The notes below the pieces were generated by a model that saw only the letters and a program-made list of their open reading frames with translations, was not told the origin of the DNA and made no database searches. This document shows positions 1 to 12,073 of a DNA stretch of 64,000 bases, piece by piece. Position 1 is the stretch's first letter; every line of letters starts with the position of its first letter. The position numbers were made by a program, and so were the translations under genes. Source of the DNA: Rhizoclosmatium globosum (Eukaryota; Chytridiomycota; Chytridiomycetes; Chytridiales; Chytriomycetaceae); contig MCGO01000205.1 of NCBI GenBank assembly GCA_002104985.1, positions 1 to 64,000 on the forward strand, in the 5' to 3' direction.

Positions 1-3000
1 GACACCACGTAAAGCAGCTTGGAAGCACTGTGAGTTTCCACGGATGAAGCCTTCTGTCAACACAGGAGACAGATTATTTTGGGCACTGAAGAGATTATCC
101 TGGACATAGCTGAAATCAATAAAGTCTGACAACATTGCCCAATCTGCATGGCTGACTCCATCCACATAGTACTGATCTTCTTTCTCTTCTTTTTCAACTG
201 CATCCTTGGTTTTACCTCTATCCTGCATCTTGTGGAACATATAACTGAAGCGTTGAACACAAACTGATCCATACAGATCATTTTGACTAGATTCAAAGGA
301 CTTGGAGGCAGCAATCTCAGATATTGTCTGTGAAGCTGGAGCGCCGTTGTTGACACAAAACATAGCAAGTGCTCTTGGCAGCGCGGAGAATAGTAAATCA
401 TCTTGACTTTGCAACGAAATGATCAAGTTTGTTGACAGAGAGATGTAGCAGCACTTGAAGTTCCTTGAAAGAATGGAAACATTTTTTCTGCTTTGCTCGT
501 CCCACTTACAAACGAGTTGACCTGTCTGACAAGCATACTTTAAGAGCAATAGCTTCTCCATGCGTAAGATTCTCAATGTTGTGATGAATATGGGGACGTT
601 TGATTCCATTCACAACAGGAACCAAAATGAGATCAACTACTTCTGATCTCTTGGAAGTGTTTATGGAAATATTAGGAGTTGACAGAAGCTTGGAGTATTC
701 ATGACTAAAACATTCATCCCAGGTTTTGAGACGTTCAGCAAGGTCAGTGACAGCTTGAGAAATATCGAGTGCTTCAGCTGACGTATAATCAACAGGATAT
801 GGTTTTGACAAGTCGTGAATGTTGGATGAAATCATGGAATCATATATGGGTCGATAATAAACATGGAAAACAGTGATGAAGTTTGCTTCCTGTTTTTGTA
901 AACCAATAGTGAGAAGTAAATCCACAAAACAAGACATAGGTACCTCTTCATTCAACAAACTCGCTGCAGTACTCTCAAACGCTCAGCATAACCCGCTAAT
1001 CCTGCACCAGGTGCATAGAATAAACCACATCCTTCCTTTTGTATACCTTGCACCATCAACCGAACTGGATCATCGTCAAATGGAAGACCCACATCAAGAA
1101 CACGGGCAAACAAAAAAGAGAGTATATCAAGAAACGCTTGCCGTTCCTTGGTTTTTGAATCCCAATACATTTTCAATGTCCAAAACTCAAACTTGTCTTG
1201 GCCAGTGTTCAGAACAATATAAGGAGTGCCAGCCTTGATGAGTGCTGCCGCCTTGTCCTTAGACACATTATCAATTACAACTCGCTGCACAAAACCTTTC
1301 ACGTTGTCTGGATCAAGGCCACACAACATGAATAAAAGTCGACGTTTACGTTCATTTGCTGTGGCAGCTTCAGTTTCAGCAAACGTCTTTGTCACATGAA
1401 CCAAGTTTCCAAGAGTGTTGGATTCAATACTTCGACGCATTATACAAGCCATGATACTGATGTCACTCACACTCCATGCCAACTTCATCACAGTGTCATC
1501 CTGAATAGATGCATCAAACTCGTTGAAGCGGAAACAAGACGGAATCAATTTGGCAAGATCAGCAATCTGCCCTTCATTGGCTTCAAAGTCGACTGGGATA
1601 TGGTTCAATGTAGCAATTTCAAACAAGGCAAGATTCAAGTTTTTCCGAGCCGCACACATTCCAGCAAGCATAGTACGGGCTCCACTATGCAGACGAGTCA
1701 CCATAACAGAAAGTGCTTCAGCATATTCAATTGCTTTTGATGTAGTTCCACTTGCATACGTTGCTTGTAAGAAAGTCAGCGAGTCATTGAAAAGTAAAAA
1801 GCTAAACACTTACCAACTGGAATATCAATTCCATCAATCACTTTCTTGGCTGCATAGACACGTTTACAGTCTTGCTTTTGTTTCGCAATAGAATCTACAG
1901 TTTCATCAAAAATATCTGCAAATGCCTTCATTTCTTCTCTTGGAGTTTGATGTATGCATTGATCATTATCATTTTCCCTAGAATCACTTTCTTTGACTGA
2001 AATCAGTGGCTCTTCATCATCAAATCCACTCTCCCATGAGGAAAGGCTGCTGAATGGGTTGGGGGATGCATAGTATTGTGGTGCAGCAGAGGCAGTTCCT
2101 TTGATGACAGGGGGCGACGCTGTTGAGACAACTGGTTGTTGAGGATTGGTTTTGAGGTGATTCTGAGACAAGAGTTGAAATCTTCGGCATGGATGGACTT
2201 CAAAGGATGAATTCTTCTTGGACATCTTAATTTGCACAGTTCGAATTAATGCTTGTCCTTTGGAATGTTGTTGGTAATGAGACAGCGTTTCCTTGTTCGC
2301 AACAATGCCAAGACTCAGGTCAACAGAACCAGAAAGCATAATGCAATCAAACAGAGTATTTGAACTAACTAGATCAATGTTCACGTACAAGCAGTCAGTT
2401 TTGTTGAGGTTGCGCCCAGGAGTGCGGCAAGGATCCAATGTTGACAAATTTGCAGGAGTAAACTGGCGAAAAATGGAAATCAGGCCCAGTTGCATTGCGA
2501 CACTTGATGTAGACAAAGTCTTGGATCTGTCAAGCTCTTTGTTGAACATACCATACACAACTTTTGCAGACAACAATCCAAGTCGTAGCGAAACAGATAT
2601 CTCAAGTCCATCAATCTCAGCCTTATCAACAACCAAGTCCAGAATCTGACCCACTAATACTTGAGGACTGTAGAACAGATTGTAGACAGATTGACAAGTA
2701 GGTATTTGAATACTGTTGAAGGATATAGTCAGTGACGTAAGGGCTTGGAATGGAAGTGACGCAACAGATTGTGGTAAAGCTTGGATATGATCTTTCAGAC
2801 ATTTGGGGAGGCTTTGAGCAAGTTGACGCAACTCAGTCATTTTTTCAGCCCCAGGCGATATCACAACTTGACACATCTGCCTTTCCCCCGTCGGCTCAAA
2901 GTAAAACACCACAACACTGTTTGCCGCATCAAGTCCCAGAACGTGTTGAATTCCAAGTCCCCTTCCAATTCCGTCATCAGTTGGCTTCACTGTAAATACC

Positions 3001-5666
3001 GACCAGCGATTCATTCGCGAAGCAACTACAGTCATGCGATCCAAGAATTTCTGAGACTTGATTTCATCCTCAGTCACATACGCCACAGCCTCAAGTTCGA
3101 CAATATCTCTGACATAAATATCTTCAACAGTGTTGACATTGTCTTGAACAAAGTTGCAAAAGTCCTGGAAAGGGTGTAGCTTGGATGAATGACAACACTG
3201 AAACAATAATGACATTCGGATAAGAATTTGATTTGGCTGCTTGTTGATTCGACAAGTAGCCTCAATTGACTTCAGAAGAGTGTCTGTATCCTTTCCAGAA
3301 CGCATTTTGGACATATTTGAGACACCTCTAGTGGTAAACGTATGCAGTGCATCTGCAAGGTAACCACCAATAACTCCAAAAGCCATTCTATAGAGAGTTG
3401 CTAATTCGAATTGCTCTTGAGTGACAATTTGTTCTTTGATTCGCAATAAAGCCTCGGAGTTGATGGGAACTGCTTTTGGCTGAGTAAAAAAGTAAGCAAA
3501 CCAATTTAAGAAGGCAAGACTTACTTTCTGGACAGGCTCTTGAGGTTGACCACGCAACCAATCTGAAAAATACTGATAGACATCGCCGCAAATCACATTT
3601 TGCTGGTCCTTTTGATTCACAAACTTTGGATTGATGTTTGCAATACCTGCAGAATCACCATAGAAGAGGTTTCTGGCGACTGAAGGTGTGCACTTCGACT
3701 TTGACATGACATCATAGCTTGCATCGACACACCAAAACCGACTATCTGATCCAGCAACAGCATTTGCAAAATATTCATACACTTTTGGCAGCAAAGAAGC
3801 TTTTTGAGATGGGGAAAGTTGGAGTGAAGCCAAGAATGCAGAATTCAAGTGGGCATTAACAAGAAAGTCAAGATATTCCCGGACTTGTTTCAGCATTGGA
3901 GATGATGATAGTCCTTTCTGAAAGTTGGGCTTGTACTTCATGGCTGCAGTGTGGTCGTATCCATACACAACAGCGACTGATGGCAAACAAGAGGATTTTC
4001 GCGGATTAGAGGATTTCAGCTTCTTGGATTTGGCTTCATCGGAGTCATACATATCTACAATAGGAAACTGCTGTTGCTTGAAGAAATCTTTTGCGTACTT
4101 CCCATATGCGTTCACTTTGATGATGTGAATTCCAGCGGCGCCAAACAACTCAAGCTTGACCAGCATCAACAAGCCATATATTGCGGCTTGAACCTTTTCC
4201 TCCCTCGGAGCTTTGGTTTTTGTTGGTGGTTGTCCAGCGTTGCACGGGAAATCATTTGTTGCTTGATTTGGGTTGCAAGGAACTGTTCCAGCAGATCCAC
4301 TGCTGATTAAGCTTGTACTTGTATTGCAAGGGGCTGCACTATGGACTGCATTACAAGGAAACCCGCTGTTGCAAGGCACAACAGATGAGGTAGGTTGGAG
4401 ATAACCCTCGCACACATCCTTCATTTCAGCAACTACTCGAAGAAGAACTCGCTTTCCAGGCGCAAGCAAAGCGGTCGCAACAGTCATATCTGGGGACAGA
4501 TCCACCACTTTATGAAGCAATCCGTCGTCAACCATTCCAGCTTCAAACGCTTTGGCAATGCTGTGGTGGAATGCTGCAGTATGACCTACAACATATAAAG
4601 ATTAGATTTGGATGTCGACAAACAAGATTGGATGCACACACCTCCATCACCGTTGGAAAACCCAAGATTCCACTGTATTTTACACTCAAGAACCTCCAGA
4701 ACTGCGTTCATTTCATCTCCATATGCATCAACAAGAACAGAGTGTGCTTCAAAGTAGGCAGCGTCGGGATGGCCTTTTGGGAAGACAGATTGACAAGCCT
4801 CAAGACAGGATTGGAGGTTTCGCCCATTGTTTTGGCGAATACGTCTGATTGTTTCGAGGAGTTTTTCGCACTTTGACAACCCATCGGCAGCCATCAATCC
4901 ATCCAAAACTTGACGAGCCCAGTCAGGATACTCCTCGGCAGTATTTTGGCGCAAACAGAACTCGACAGGGCAGGACAGCGAGTTGATGAGAATGTCAATG
5001 GGTTTGGCATCAAATGCTGAGTCATCTGAGCTCTGTTGAAGATTGCGTAAGAGTCAAACAACGATCACAAATCTACACTTACTGAAACAATGCGTGGTTT
5101 AGTGTGCATTCGCCTGATGTGACCAGAAAGATCCTTGACTTGTCGCGAACACAGGTGACAAGAGTGGAGCTCTGCTTCCCACTTCTTGATCTTCTTATCT
5201 TTGTCAGGAGTTGGGAATCCGAACTTCAGAAATATTAGTGCTTGGTCAGTAAAGACAATAAAGCACCAACCATAAGTGGCAGAAAGACACTGGAAGAGGA
5301 TTGATTGGTTGAATGTACGTCGATGACTCCTTCACCAAACTCGGTGGAATTCCCTTCATTGACCGAACCAGAACCAAACTACAAAGTGCACAATCAATTA
5401 TGACGTACACAATAAGATAGAAAACATACGAGGGGCTGGTCCACGTCCATTTGGCTTTCAGCTACAAGACACTCAGCCACCTTTCTCGAATCCTACAACA
5501 GCTATCAGATCATACAATCAACAAACAGCATACTCACATGATCGCGATTGTGTTTTTCCAACAATGCCTTTGTCGCGAACTTCTTCGCACAGTCTGTGCG
5601 GTGACAAAAGAATCCTTGACCAACGCCTTCGACGTCAGCAATATTGTCAAGTTTACGTTTCGGCAT
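1..5666 (-). CDS. Large C2H2 zinc-finger protein, uncharacterised, 3' end off the window
   Basis: I do not recognise this family. The start is the ATG at 5666. The first exon (5666-5538) holds one C2H2 finger (C-x4-C-x12-H-x3-H) and the fourth exon (5223-5083) a second, CHLCSRQVKDLSGHIRRMH. The main exon begins at 4585 and runs to 1814, and contains an in-frame 45-nt intron at about 3524-3480. Further introns at 1813-1764, 1007-964 and 509-464 keep one frame open to base 1, so the gene is intact but incomplete here. The part visible is about 1,650 residues. After the fingers comes a Pro-Cys-Asn repeat patch (4240-4390), then long stretches with no motif I can name. Zinc fingers suggest nucleic-acid binding; that is inference only. 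There is no neighbour within 1 kb on its 5' side. Confidence 0.8.
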
Positions 5667-6712
5667 ACGTTGACAACTAAAGAATTCATGTTAGAGAGTT
5701 GAAGAGAGGATATGGTGGCCGAAATTGAAACGAAAGGAAGGAGACACAAGGTTATGAAGAATGTAATGACGAGTGAGCCGAATCCGGAAGGTCCACACCA
5801 ATACACAACAAAGAAAAGAGAGCGCGAGAGAGAGGAGATAGAGAAAGTGGGAAGGGATGGAAGGGAAGGCGGTGGCGGAGGATACCTCAATTTTAAAGAA
5901 TTTCTGCGAAAGTTGAGTTCGAAAGGGGGAAAATGAATTCAACACTAGATAAGAGAGGAATTTGAGATGATGTACAGAGACAAAAGTCCTAAGGAGATCC
6001 AAGATGATATAGTATAAATAGATTATTCAAACAGCAAGTGAAAATTCATGTTGACGTTCGAAATTAGGAAACGCGCCTTTGGCGTTAATGGCAAAATCAG
6101 CGCGACAAATTGATTTCTTTAACTAAACTGCATTGGTGGATGCATTTGGTGGCTCTGTTGTTTAAACGGTTTGACATTGTGTTGGCTCGCTCCAGTATAG
6201 CGCCAATAAAGAAAATTCGTGATTTTGATGCAGATATTAATATAAACGCAGTCAATGAATGTCGCATGCGAATTGTGTCGGAAGGGAAGAAGGTGTTGTG
6301 ACCTTGTGTTGAAGCGCCGCCCGATGATGTCGCGCGGAGAGGCGCTACAAAGGGCATCAGCAACAGTCGCAATGAAATGCAAATTGTAATGCACTGCACC
6401 CGAGGACGAATGTAAGCATTCGTCGCTGCGGGATGTTCGGACAGAGGAGCTCAATGATTGCAGACAGCAGGACAATGCGCTGCAGCGGTGGGACTCCGAG
6501 GGAGACCCAGCGCAGCAAATGCAATAGTCGTGAGAGGGAGGGAGTCACAGATGAGGAGAGGAGACAAAGGTTGGCGAAGTTCGGACATATTTTATCAAAA
6601 AAGAGACGGGGAGTACGAAAAAGACATATGCAACCTTTCCTTTGGAACCCCAAACCAAAGAACTCTTGTAATAACAGAGTCTTATCTTTGTCTCTTTCTC
6701 TTTCTTTATTTT
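5667..6712. other. Gene-poor spacer with GA/CT-rich tracts
   Basis: I see no convincing gene. Open frames here are short, mutually overlapping and of shadow composition. The stretch near 5811-5850 is purine-rich (GAGAGA-type), and 6680-6715 is CT/T-rich. A TATAAATA string lies at about 6013-6020. The left end should hold the promoter of the minus-strand zinc-finger gene starting at 5666. The right end abuts the transposase stop, and part of the spacer may be transposon flank. Confidence 0.5.
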
Positions 6713-8259
6713 TTATACGGCTCTTCGTGCCCAAAGCCCTTTCCTAAAAGCAGCTTCAAACACGCTGTTATCCACATCATTCCAAGCACTACTAATCCAA
6801 CTACAAATAATTGCGTGACTTGGCCGCTTTCTTCTTCCATCTGCATTCAACTCGCTCGCATCTGTGATGGAATTCCGCATCCAAACTGTCCACCTTCGCC
6901 GAATTCCATCTTTGAAAGGTTTGATGATTCCAATATCTAGTGGCTGAAGTTTTGACGTGTATCCACCAGGAATCACAGCGGGAATCATTCCAGCATTCTT
7001 GAATGCATTCTTTACTGGTTGAGTCAGGTGAGCTTTGTAACTGTCCAACACCATCATCACCTTTCTTCCAGAAGTTTCAGATTTAAATTGAGGAATGCAC
7101 TCGTTCAGAATCACGTCGCTGTCAAACCATGCATTTTGTTGAAATGAAACTTGAACACCGACTCCAAGAGCATTGACTTGAGCAGGCACCGTTTTAGCCA
7201 GTCGACCAGTTCTTGCACCCTTAAAGACAACTAATGGAGGAAGTCGATGTCCATCCCCGCGACATGTCAATCCAACCGAGAATCCAGTCGACTCGTTTCC
7301 AGTATTCTTGATGATTACATTTGTCGATCCTTTCCAATGCACTGTCTTCTTGAGCGACATATCAAAGTAGAGTCTAGTTTGATCAAAGTTGTAAATATCT
7401 TTGACAGTGAGACCATTCGTTTGCTGCCTGTAAATGAAATCATCAAAGGCAGAGATATTTGGATCAGTACCAGCCACAAAAGACGAAACAGGAGTAAAGA
7501 AAATGTTTTTGTTTGTTTTATTGGTTTTATTTGTTTTTGGTTTGTTTTGTGTGATTTGGTTGATGAAGGAGGAGGAGAGAATGGGTAGAGGGAGGGGTGG
7601 AGTGTCACTATGGTCCAACAACCCACAAGTTCTGGTTGTAGTTCTCGCTCTGATGCTCAGTCTATACCGCTCCATGAATCCTGTACACCAACGGGATGAT
7701 GCGGTGAAGGTTTCTCTACGCTGTTCCGTTCCAACCCCCAGTGCTGCATCAGCCAATAAACTCAAGGGATCCTTCACGTATGCTAACATCCACTCGCGCA
7801 AGTCTGCCGGTGACACTGCATATCCACGGTTTCTCTGGTCCGCCACCAGTCCAAACAGCTTCACTTCCTCCTCCAGGAACATACAGCGTACCATAGAAGG
7901 GGAAGAAGAGAGTATAGAGGGGTGGCCATCAAATCTACGCTAATGCGCGAGAGAGAGGGAGGGGCTCTGTTGATGCGACTGTGTTCCTTCCTTCCACCGC
8001 CCACCATCACACTTCCCCATCCACAGTGCAGATACTTCCCACCTCGCTTCACAGAATCGTCTTTGATGGTTTCAAACGATCGTACCCACTTGGACAGCAT
8101 CGACCTGTTGAGGGAATGTTTAGTAGCAACAGCAGTAAGAGAACCACTGCGATTCCTGTGTGGAGCAGAAGCAACAAGCGAGGCAGAGAGTGCTCGCACT
8201 TCATCGACGATGCGCAACTTGTACGTCAGGGTGTATTGCTTTCGCATTGGGTGAGCCAT
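6713..8259 (-). mobile_element. Pogo/Tigger-like DDE transposase (Tc1/mariner superfamily)
   Basis: The N-terminal exon, from the ATG at 8259, carries a helix-turn-helix of the CENP-B/pogo type (YTLTYKLRIVDEV, then AVATKHSLNRSMLSKWV). The second exon (from about 7894 to the stop at 6713) continues with the second DNA-binding region and a DDE_1 catalytic core. Acidic residues are visible in NFDQT, MVLDSYKAHL and LQPLDIGIIKPF, giving the expected D-D-D triad. At least one intron separates the two ORFs around 7900-8010, and a second is likely around 7420-7610, where a low-complexity Thr/Lys/Asn stretch would otherwise be translated. The core has no internal stop, so it may be young or domesticated. 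I did not find terminal inverted repeats or a TA duplication by eye. Confidence 0.8.
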
Positions 8260-8330
8260 CAGTGAGTTGTGGTCAAGTTTGGCAAAGAAAAAGTGAAGAC
8301 GTATATTCTTCTTCTCTGAAAATAATAATC

Positions 8331-10268
8331 ATGCAATATCGGAAAAGTGATTTGAAAAGTGAGACACAACTTGCCCGAAAACACTCACAACAGAATCCTG
8401 TTATGCGTCCAAAGCCATGCAAACAGTGCAGACGACAGCGCAAGGGTTGTTCGCTTCACCGTCCCTCATGCGCAAAGTGCCTTCAGTCCAATATACCTTG
8501 CGAATATGAGGAGGGTTGGGACGAGTTCTATGAGAAAAAGGTTAAAGGCCAAGGCAATTCTGCGTCACCTCAGCCTGTCGAACAATTAGATACGAAGTCT
8601 GAAATATCTTCTTATCATTGGGAAGACGATAGAACCGCACTTGGTGTTATCCAAGATCCTGCGCTGATGCCAACATGGACTGACTTCCATATCCTAAGTT
8701 TTTTCATACATAACCATCCTCTCAACTATCGGCATACTTTCTGTTCAGTAGATCCTGTGTCGATCGTTGAGAACTTTTGGACTGAGGCGCCGGAACTGAG
8801 GTGAGCTATTGAACAACTGAATCTGTCATAGACTCAAAACACTGTTTAGGATTATATATTGCGCACTTGCAGCATATATGACCGAGCCAAGATATCCAGA
8901 TCATATTTGTTTCCTGTTCTATGATCGTGCACAGCGCGCGTTGACTCGTTGTGACTATCCACACCTCAAAACGGTGCAAGCACTTCAAGTGGGTGCGAAC
9001 TTCGCCTTGCTCTATGGACAACCAATAATTGGATTAGAAATGTTGAAGAAAGCCTGTGAAATGGCGATCATTTTGGGATTGGGGTTAGATCCTGACAGTC
9101 AAGATCCCTTGGCCTTTCCGCAAACGAAAAAGAAGAGAGGCGTCGAGTTTATTGGGTTTTGAGGTTTATATCAACAATAGCGTCAATGAGTACCAATGTT
9201 GTCTTTCCCTCACTCAGAACTGCTGATTTGAAACCAATTCATGGTCGTTTGGGAACCGCACTTCTTCAGCATCTTACCCCAGAACGCACATCTCCGATTG
9301 TCTTTCTATGTGAACTTTTGGACATAATCGGTACAATCAAGCTTCATACTTCCCAGCCTCCATCGTCATTTCTTGACATATTGAAATCACCAGTTTACTC
9401 AGCGCTCAAATTCAGGCTGACTTCTTGGTTCTCGACTATTCCTGCGAGCTTTCACTTGAATCCAACGAACATTTGTGTTGAAATCTGTGGACTTGAACGG
9501 AGTGGCTTGCTGAATTTGGCATTCTTCTCAAAGGCGGCAATTTGCGCGCTCAATAGACCGCTCCTATACCTTACAAAGTTCCTTTCGTTAGAATCACTGG
9601 ATGAAGAAACTTTAAAAGAGCTGACAGATTGTTTGTTCGAATCTCTGAACTCTGCCCTAGAAATTACAGCACTCAACTCTGCAATGCTTCGTCTGACTAT
9701 AAATGGGTTTCAAAATCGACCAATATCTCTCGACAAGGACCACCCATTTTGGAAGGAACATAATATGAACTACTTGGGTCTTTTTGAAGCGGCAACTACT
9801 ATTTGGTTCTTCATTATCAAGTCTCAGCAATGCTGGAAACAAAAATACTTCTTTAGTAACGTAGTTATTGAGTCCGCTGTTGTTCAAAGGATGTTGGATG
9901 GTGTTACGGACGTGTTGAAAACGCTGGAGCTCCTTGAGAGAGCAGTTGGAGGAATCACTGATAGTGATACCAGACCCGTGAAACCAAATATGGTCACACC
10001 TCTTGTGGATTGTGTTGAAGGAATGGTGGAGGAAATGAGACGAATGATGACAAGTCAGGCTGACAACGAGACAACGAACGAAGAAATGACGTTACTGGCG
10101 ATGAAAGTATCAAATCTGGGTATATATTCTGAGACTAGTGAAAGGGTCGTTAAACCGCCTTGGGTATTTCTGGGGCTACTTGGAGCAAAAGTCAATAGAG
10201 GCCTCCAATTGTACGGACCTGGTGAGAAAGAGTGGGAGGCTTTTTGGAATCAGTTCGGTGGAATATAG
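8331..10268 (+). CDS. Zn2Cys6 fungal transcription factor (one frame break)
   Basis: Fungal zinc-cluster activator of about 629 residues, predicted nuclear. The cluster C-x2-C-x6-C-x6-C-x2-C-x6-C lies at residues 29-56 (CKQCRRQRKGC...). It is followed by a middle homology region (LSFFIHNHPLNYRHTF, then GLGLDPDSQDPLAFP and RRRVYW). An intron at 8801-8849 joins the first two ORFs in frame. Near 9110-9120 the frame changes by one base between ...DPLAFPQ and ...EERRRVYW. Both flanks match the canonical family sequence and no splice pair fits, so one base appears to be missing in the A-rich run. This is either an assembly error or a real mutation that would truncate the protein. The start at 8331 is the first ATG in frame before the cluster. 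Its target genes cannot be inferred. Confidence 0.82.
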
Positions 10269-10312
10269 AATAGATGGAGAAGAAGAGAGGGATTTGCATT
10301 TTTTCCTCAGAA

Positions 10313-12006
10313 ATGTTGTTCCAGTCCTCAATGCGTGCTGTCACCTGCGCAAGGTCGGCCTGCATTGCAAGCAGATCCACCCGAGCATATGTCACTATTG
10401 GAACTACTGCCAAAGTTACTTCCAGTGAATCAGCTGGGAAAAAGCTTTCATTCGTTGCACCTGCTCTTGGATCTATCCGCGCTTACGATGAAGCCCTCAA
10501 GATGCTCGAGCACGAACAAGCAAAGTTAAATTCTGATATTAGTGCATTGTCCTCGTCTACAAAACCGGAAGACTTGACCTTATTGAAGGCCAAGAAGGTT
10601 GAGTTAGGCTATACATCCCTTGAGAACCACTGGAAATTCAATGCCGGAGCTGTTGATTTCAGTGCTTTAAAAGAATCTGCGGAGACCTTTGAAGTGATGA
10701 AGGCAAAACGATTCAAAACGGTGGTGTTGCCAAAGTTGGTGAAGTTGGCAGAGTCTCACCAGATTTATGTCGATGCTTTTCCTGGAAAGTCAGCTGAAGT
10801 TCTCAGACCTAAAGTCAATGTGGAGGTTAACTTTCAGAACACGGCATGGGAAGCTTGTTACGGTCAACCAATTCCTCCAAACTGGGTATTTTGTGAGAAT
10901 CTCTTAAAACGAATGTTAATAACATGTTCTAGGCACTGTATTCTCCAAAAGTGACAATCAACACCCATAGCGATAAATCTGGAAGATACACTCTTGTTCT
11001 GATGGACTTGGATCGACCATCACTCTCGTCAAACTCAATCCAGGAATGGTGTCATTGGCTCGTTACAGACATTCCTGTGACAAATCGCCTTACTATTGAG
11101 GCTGGATCATCTCCTTTCCTCGGAACTTCGGCGGTTGATACAACTGGACTCACTGGGGCGTCATTCCACCCAACCAAACCATCTGGGGAGCCTGTAATCC
11201 CAGGAAATGTTGTATTGCCATATGTTCCTCCACATCCAGCCAACAGCAATCCTCGCAAGACGCACCGTTACTTGTTGACTGTTTTCGAGCAACAAGGCGA
11301 TGCACCTCTTAATGTTCAGTTGGAGTCCATTCGTGATGAAGCCTTGAATTTCAGACGCGGAGAACTGGACAAGAAGGTCTGGGAGAAGGATATTATTGGT
11401 GAGAAAGAAGAGGCGATGAAGTTTATCGAGCGAGGAGGATTTTCCACTTGGGGTTTGGGTGTCAAGCACGGTTTGACTGTTGCTGGTTATGCCTTTTTCA
11501 CTGCGGGATGGAACTTGCACACTCCTGATATTTTCTCTCGTTTGGGCATCCACGAACCAGTCTATGGCGAGTTCCCAAAGAATCCGCTCGACACCGTTCA
11601 CAAAATCACTCAAGCGACTCACACTGCTGCTTCTACTATCGGAGATAAGCTCTTGACTTCGCTGTCTCTTCAAGAAATTCAGCGAATCAACTCCGGTATT
11701 AAACCGGTTGTACCACGATTTAAACTTCCAACTCGATCATCACTCAAGGCCGAAGAGTTGAAAGCTAAGACTGTGGCTGCTCCTACTAAGGTTGATGCTA
11801 AGTCGAGCGGAAAGGGTGCCAAGGGAGGCAAGAAGGTTGCCTCGAAGGTCGTTATTGTTGCTCCTCGTGTAAAGAAAATGCCCAGATTGACTACTGTCGG
11901 AAGTGTTGCAGTTGTTCGATCGAAAGAGGGTGATGTTGCTGGTGTCGCAACTGGTGATGTTACGAAATCTGTGTTTGAGAAGAGAGGAAGATATCACAAT
12001 GTATGA
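10313..12006 (+). CDS. MRPL35: Mitochondrial large-subunit ribosomal protein mL38 (PEBP fold)
   Basis: Component of the mitochondrial large ribosomal subunit, about 548 residues. The N-terminus from the ATG at 10313 (MLFQSSMRAVTCARSACIAS) is basic and Ser/Arg-rich like a matrix-targeting sequence. The second half is a phosphatidylethanolamine-binding-protein fold: the DLDRPS segment, the EWCHWLVTDIP strand and VPPHPANSNPRKTHRYLLTV, typical of mL38. One intron (10886-10932) joins the exons in frame. The C-terminus continues into a Lys/Ala/Val-rich tail from about residue 440 (KGAKGGKKVASK) that I would not expect in yeast Mrpl35. It lies 44 bp downstream of the transcription-factor stop on the same strand. 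A TTTTTTCCTCAG just before the ATG looks like a 5' leader acceptor site. Confidence 0.85.
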
Positions 12007-12073
12007 GGGGGGTAAATAAATCATATTGATCATTGGAAATTATATAGCACAGACGGTTAGGAATTAGTATTAT

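Noticed and set aside
500..970. Apparent frameshifts in the left-edge zinc-finger gene near 955 and 545
   Set aside because: Introns at 1007-964 and 509-464 with good GT/AG sites restore one frame, so these are not mutations.
5534..6475. Several short overlapping ORFs in the spacer next to the transposase
   Set aside because: They come from purine/pyrimidine-rich DNA, overlap one another on both strands, and resemble no protein.
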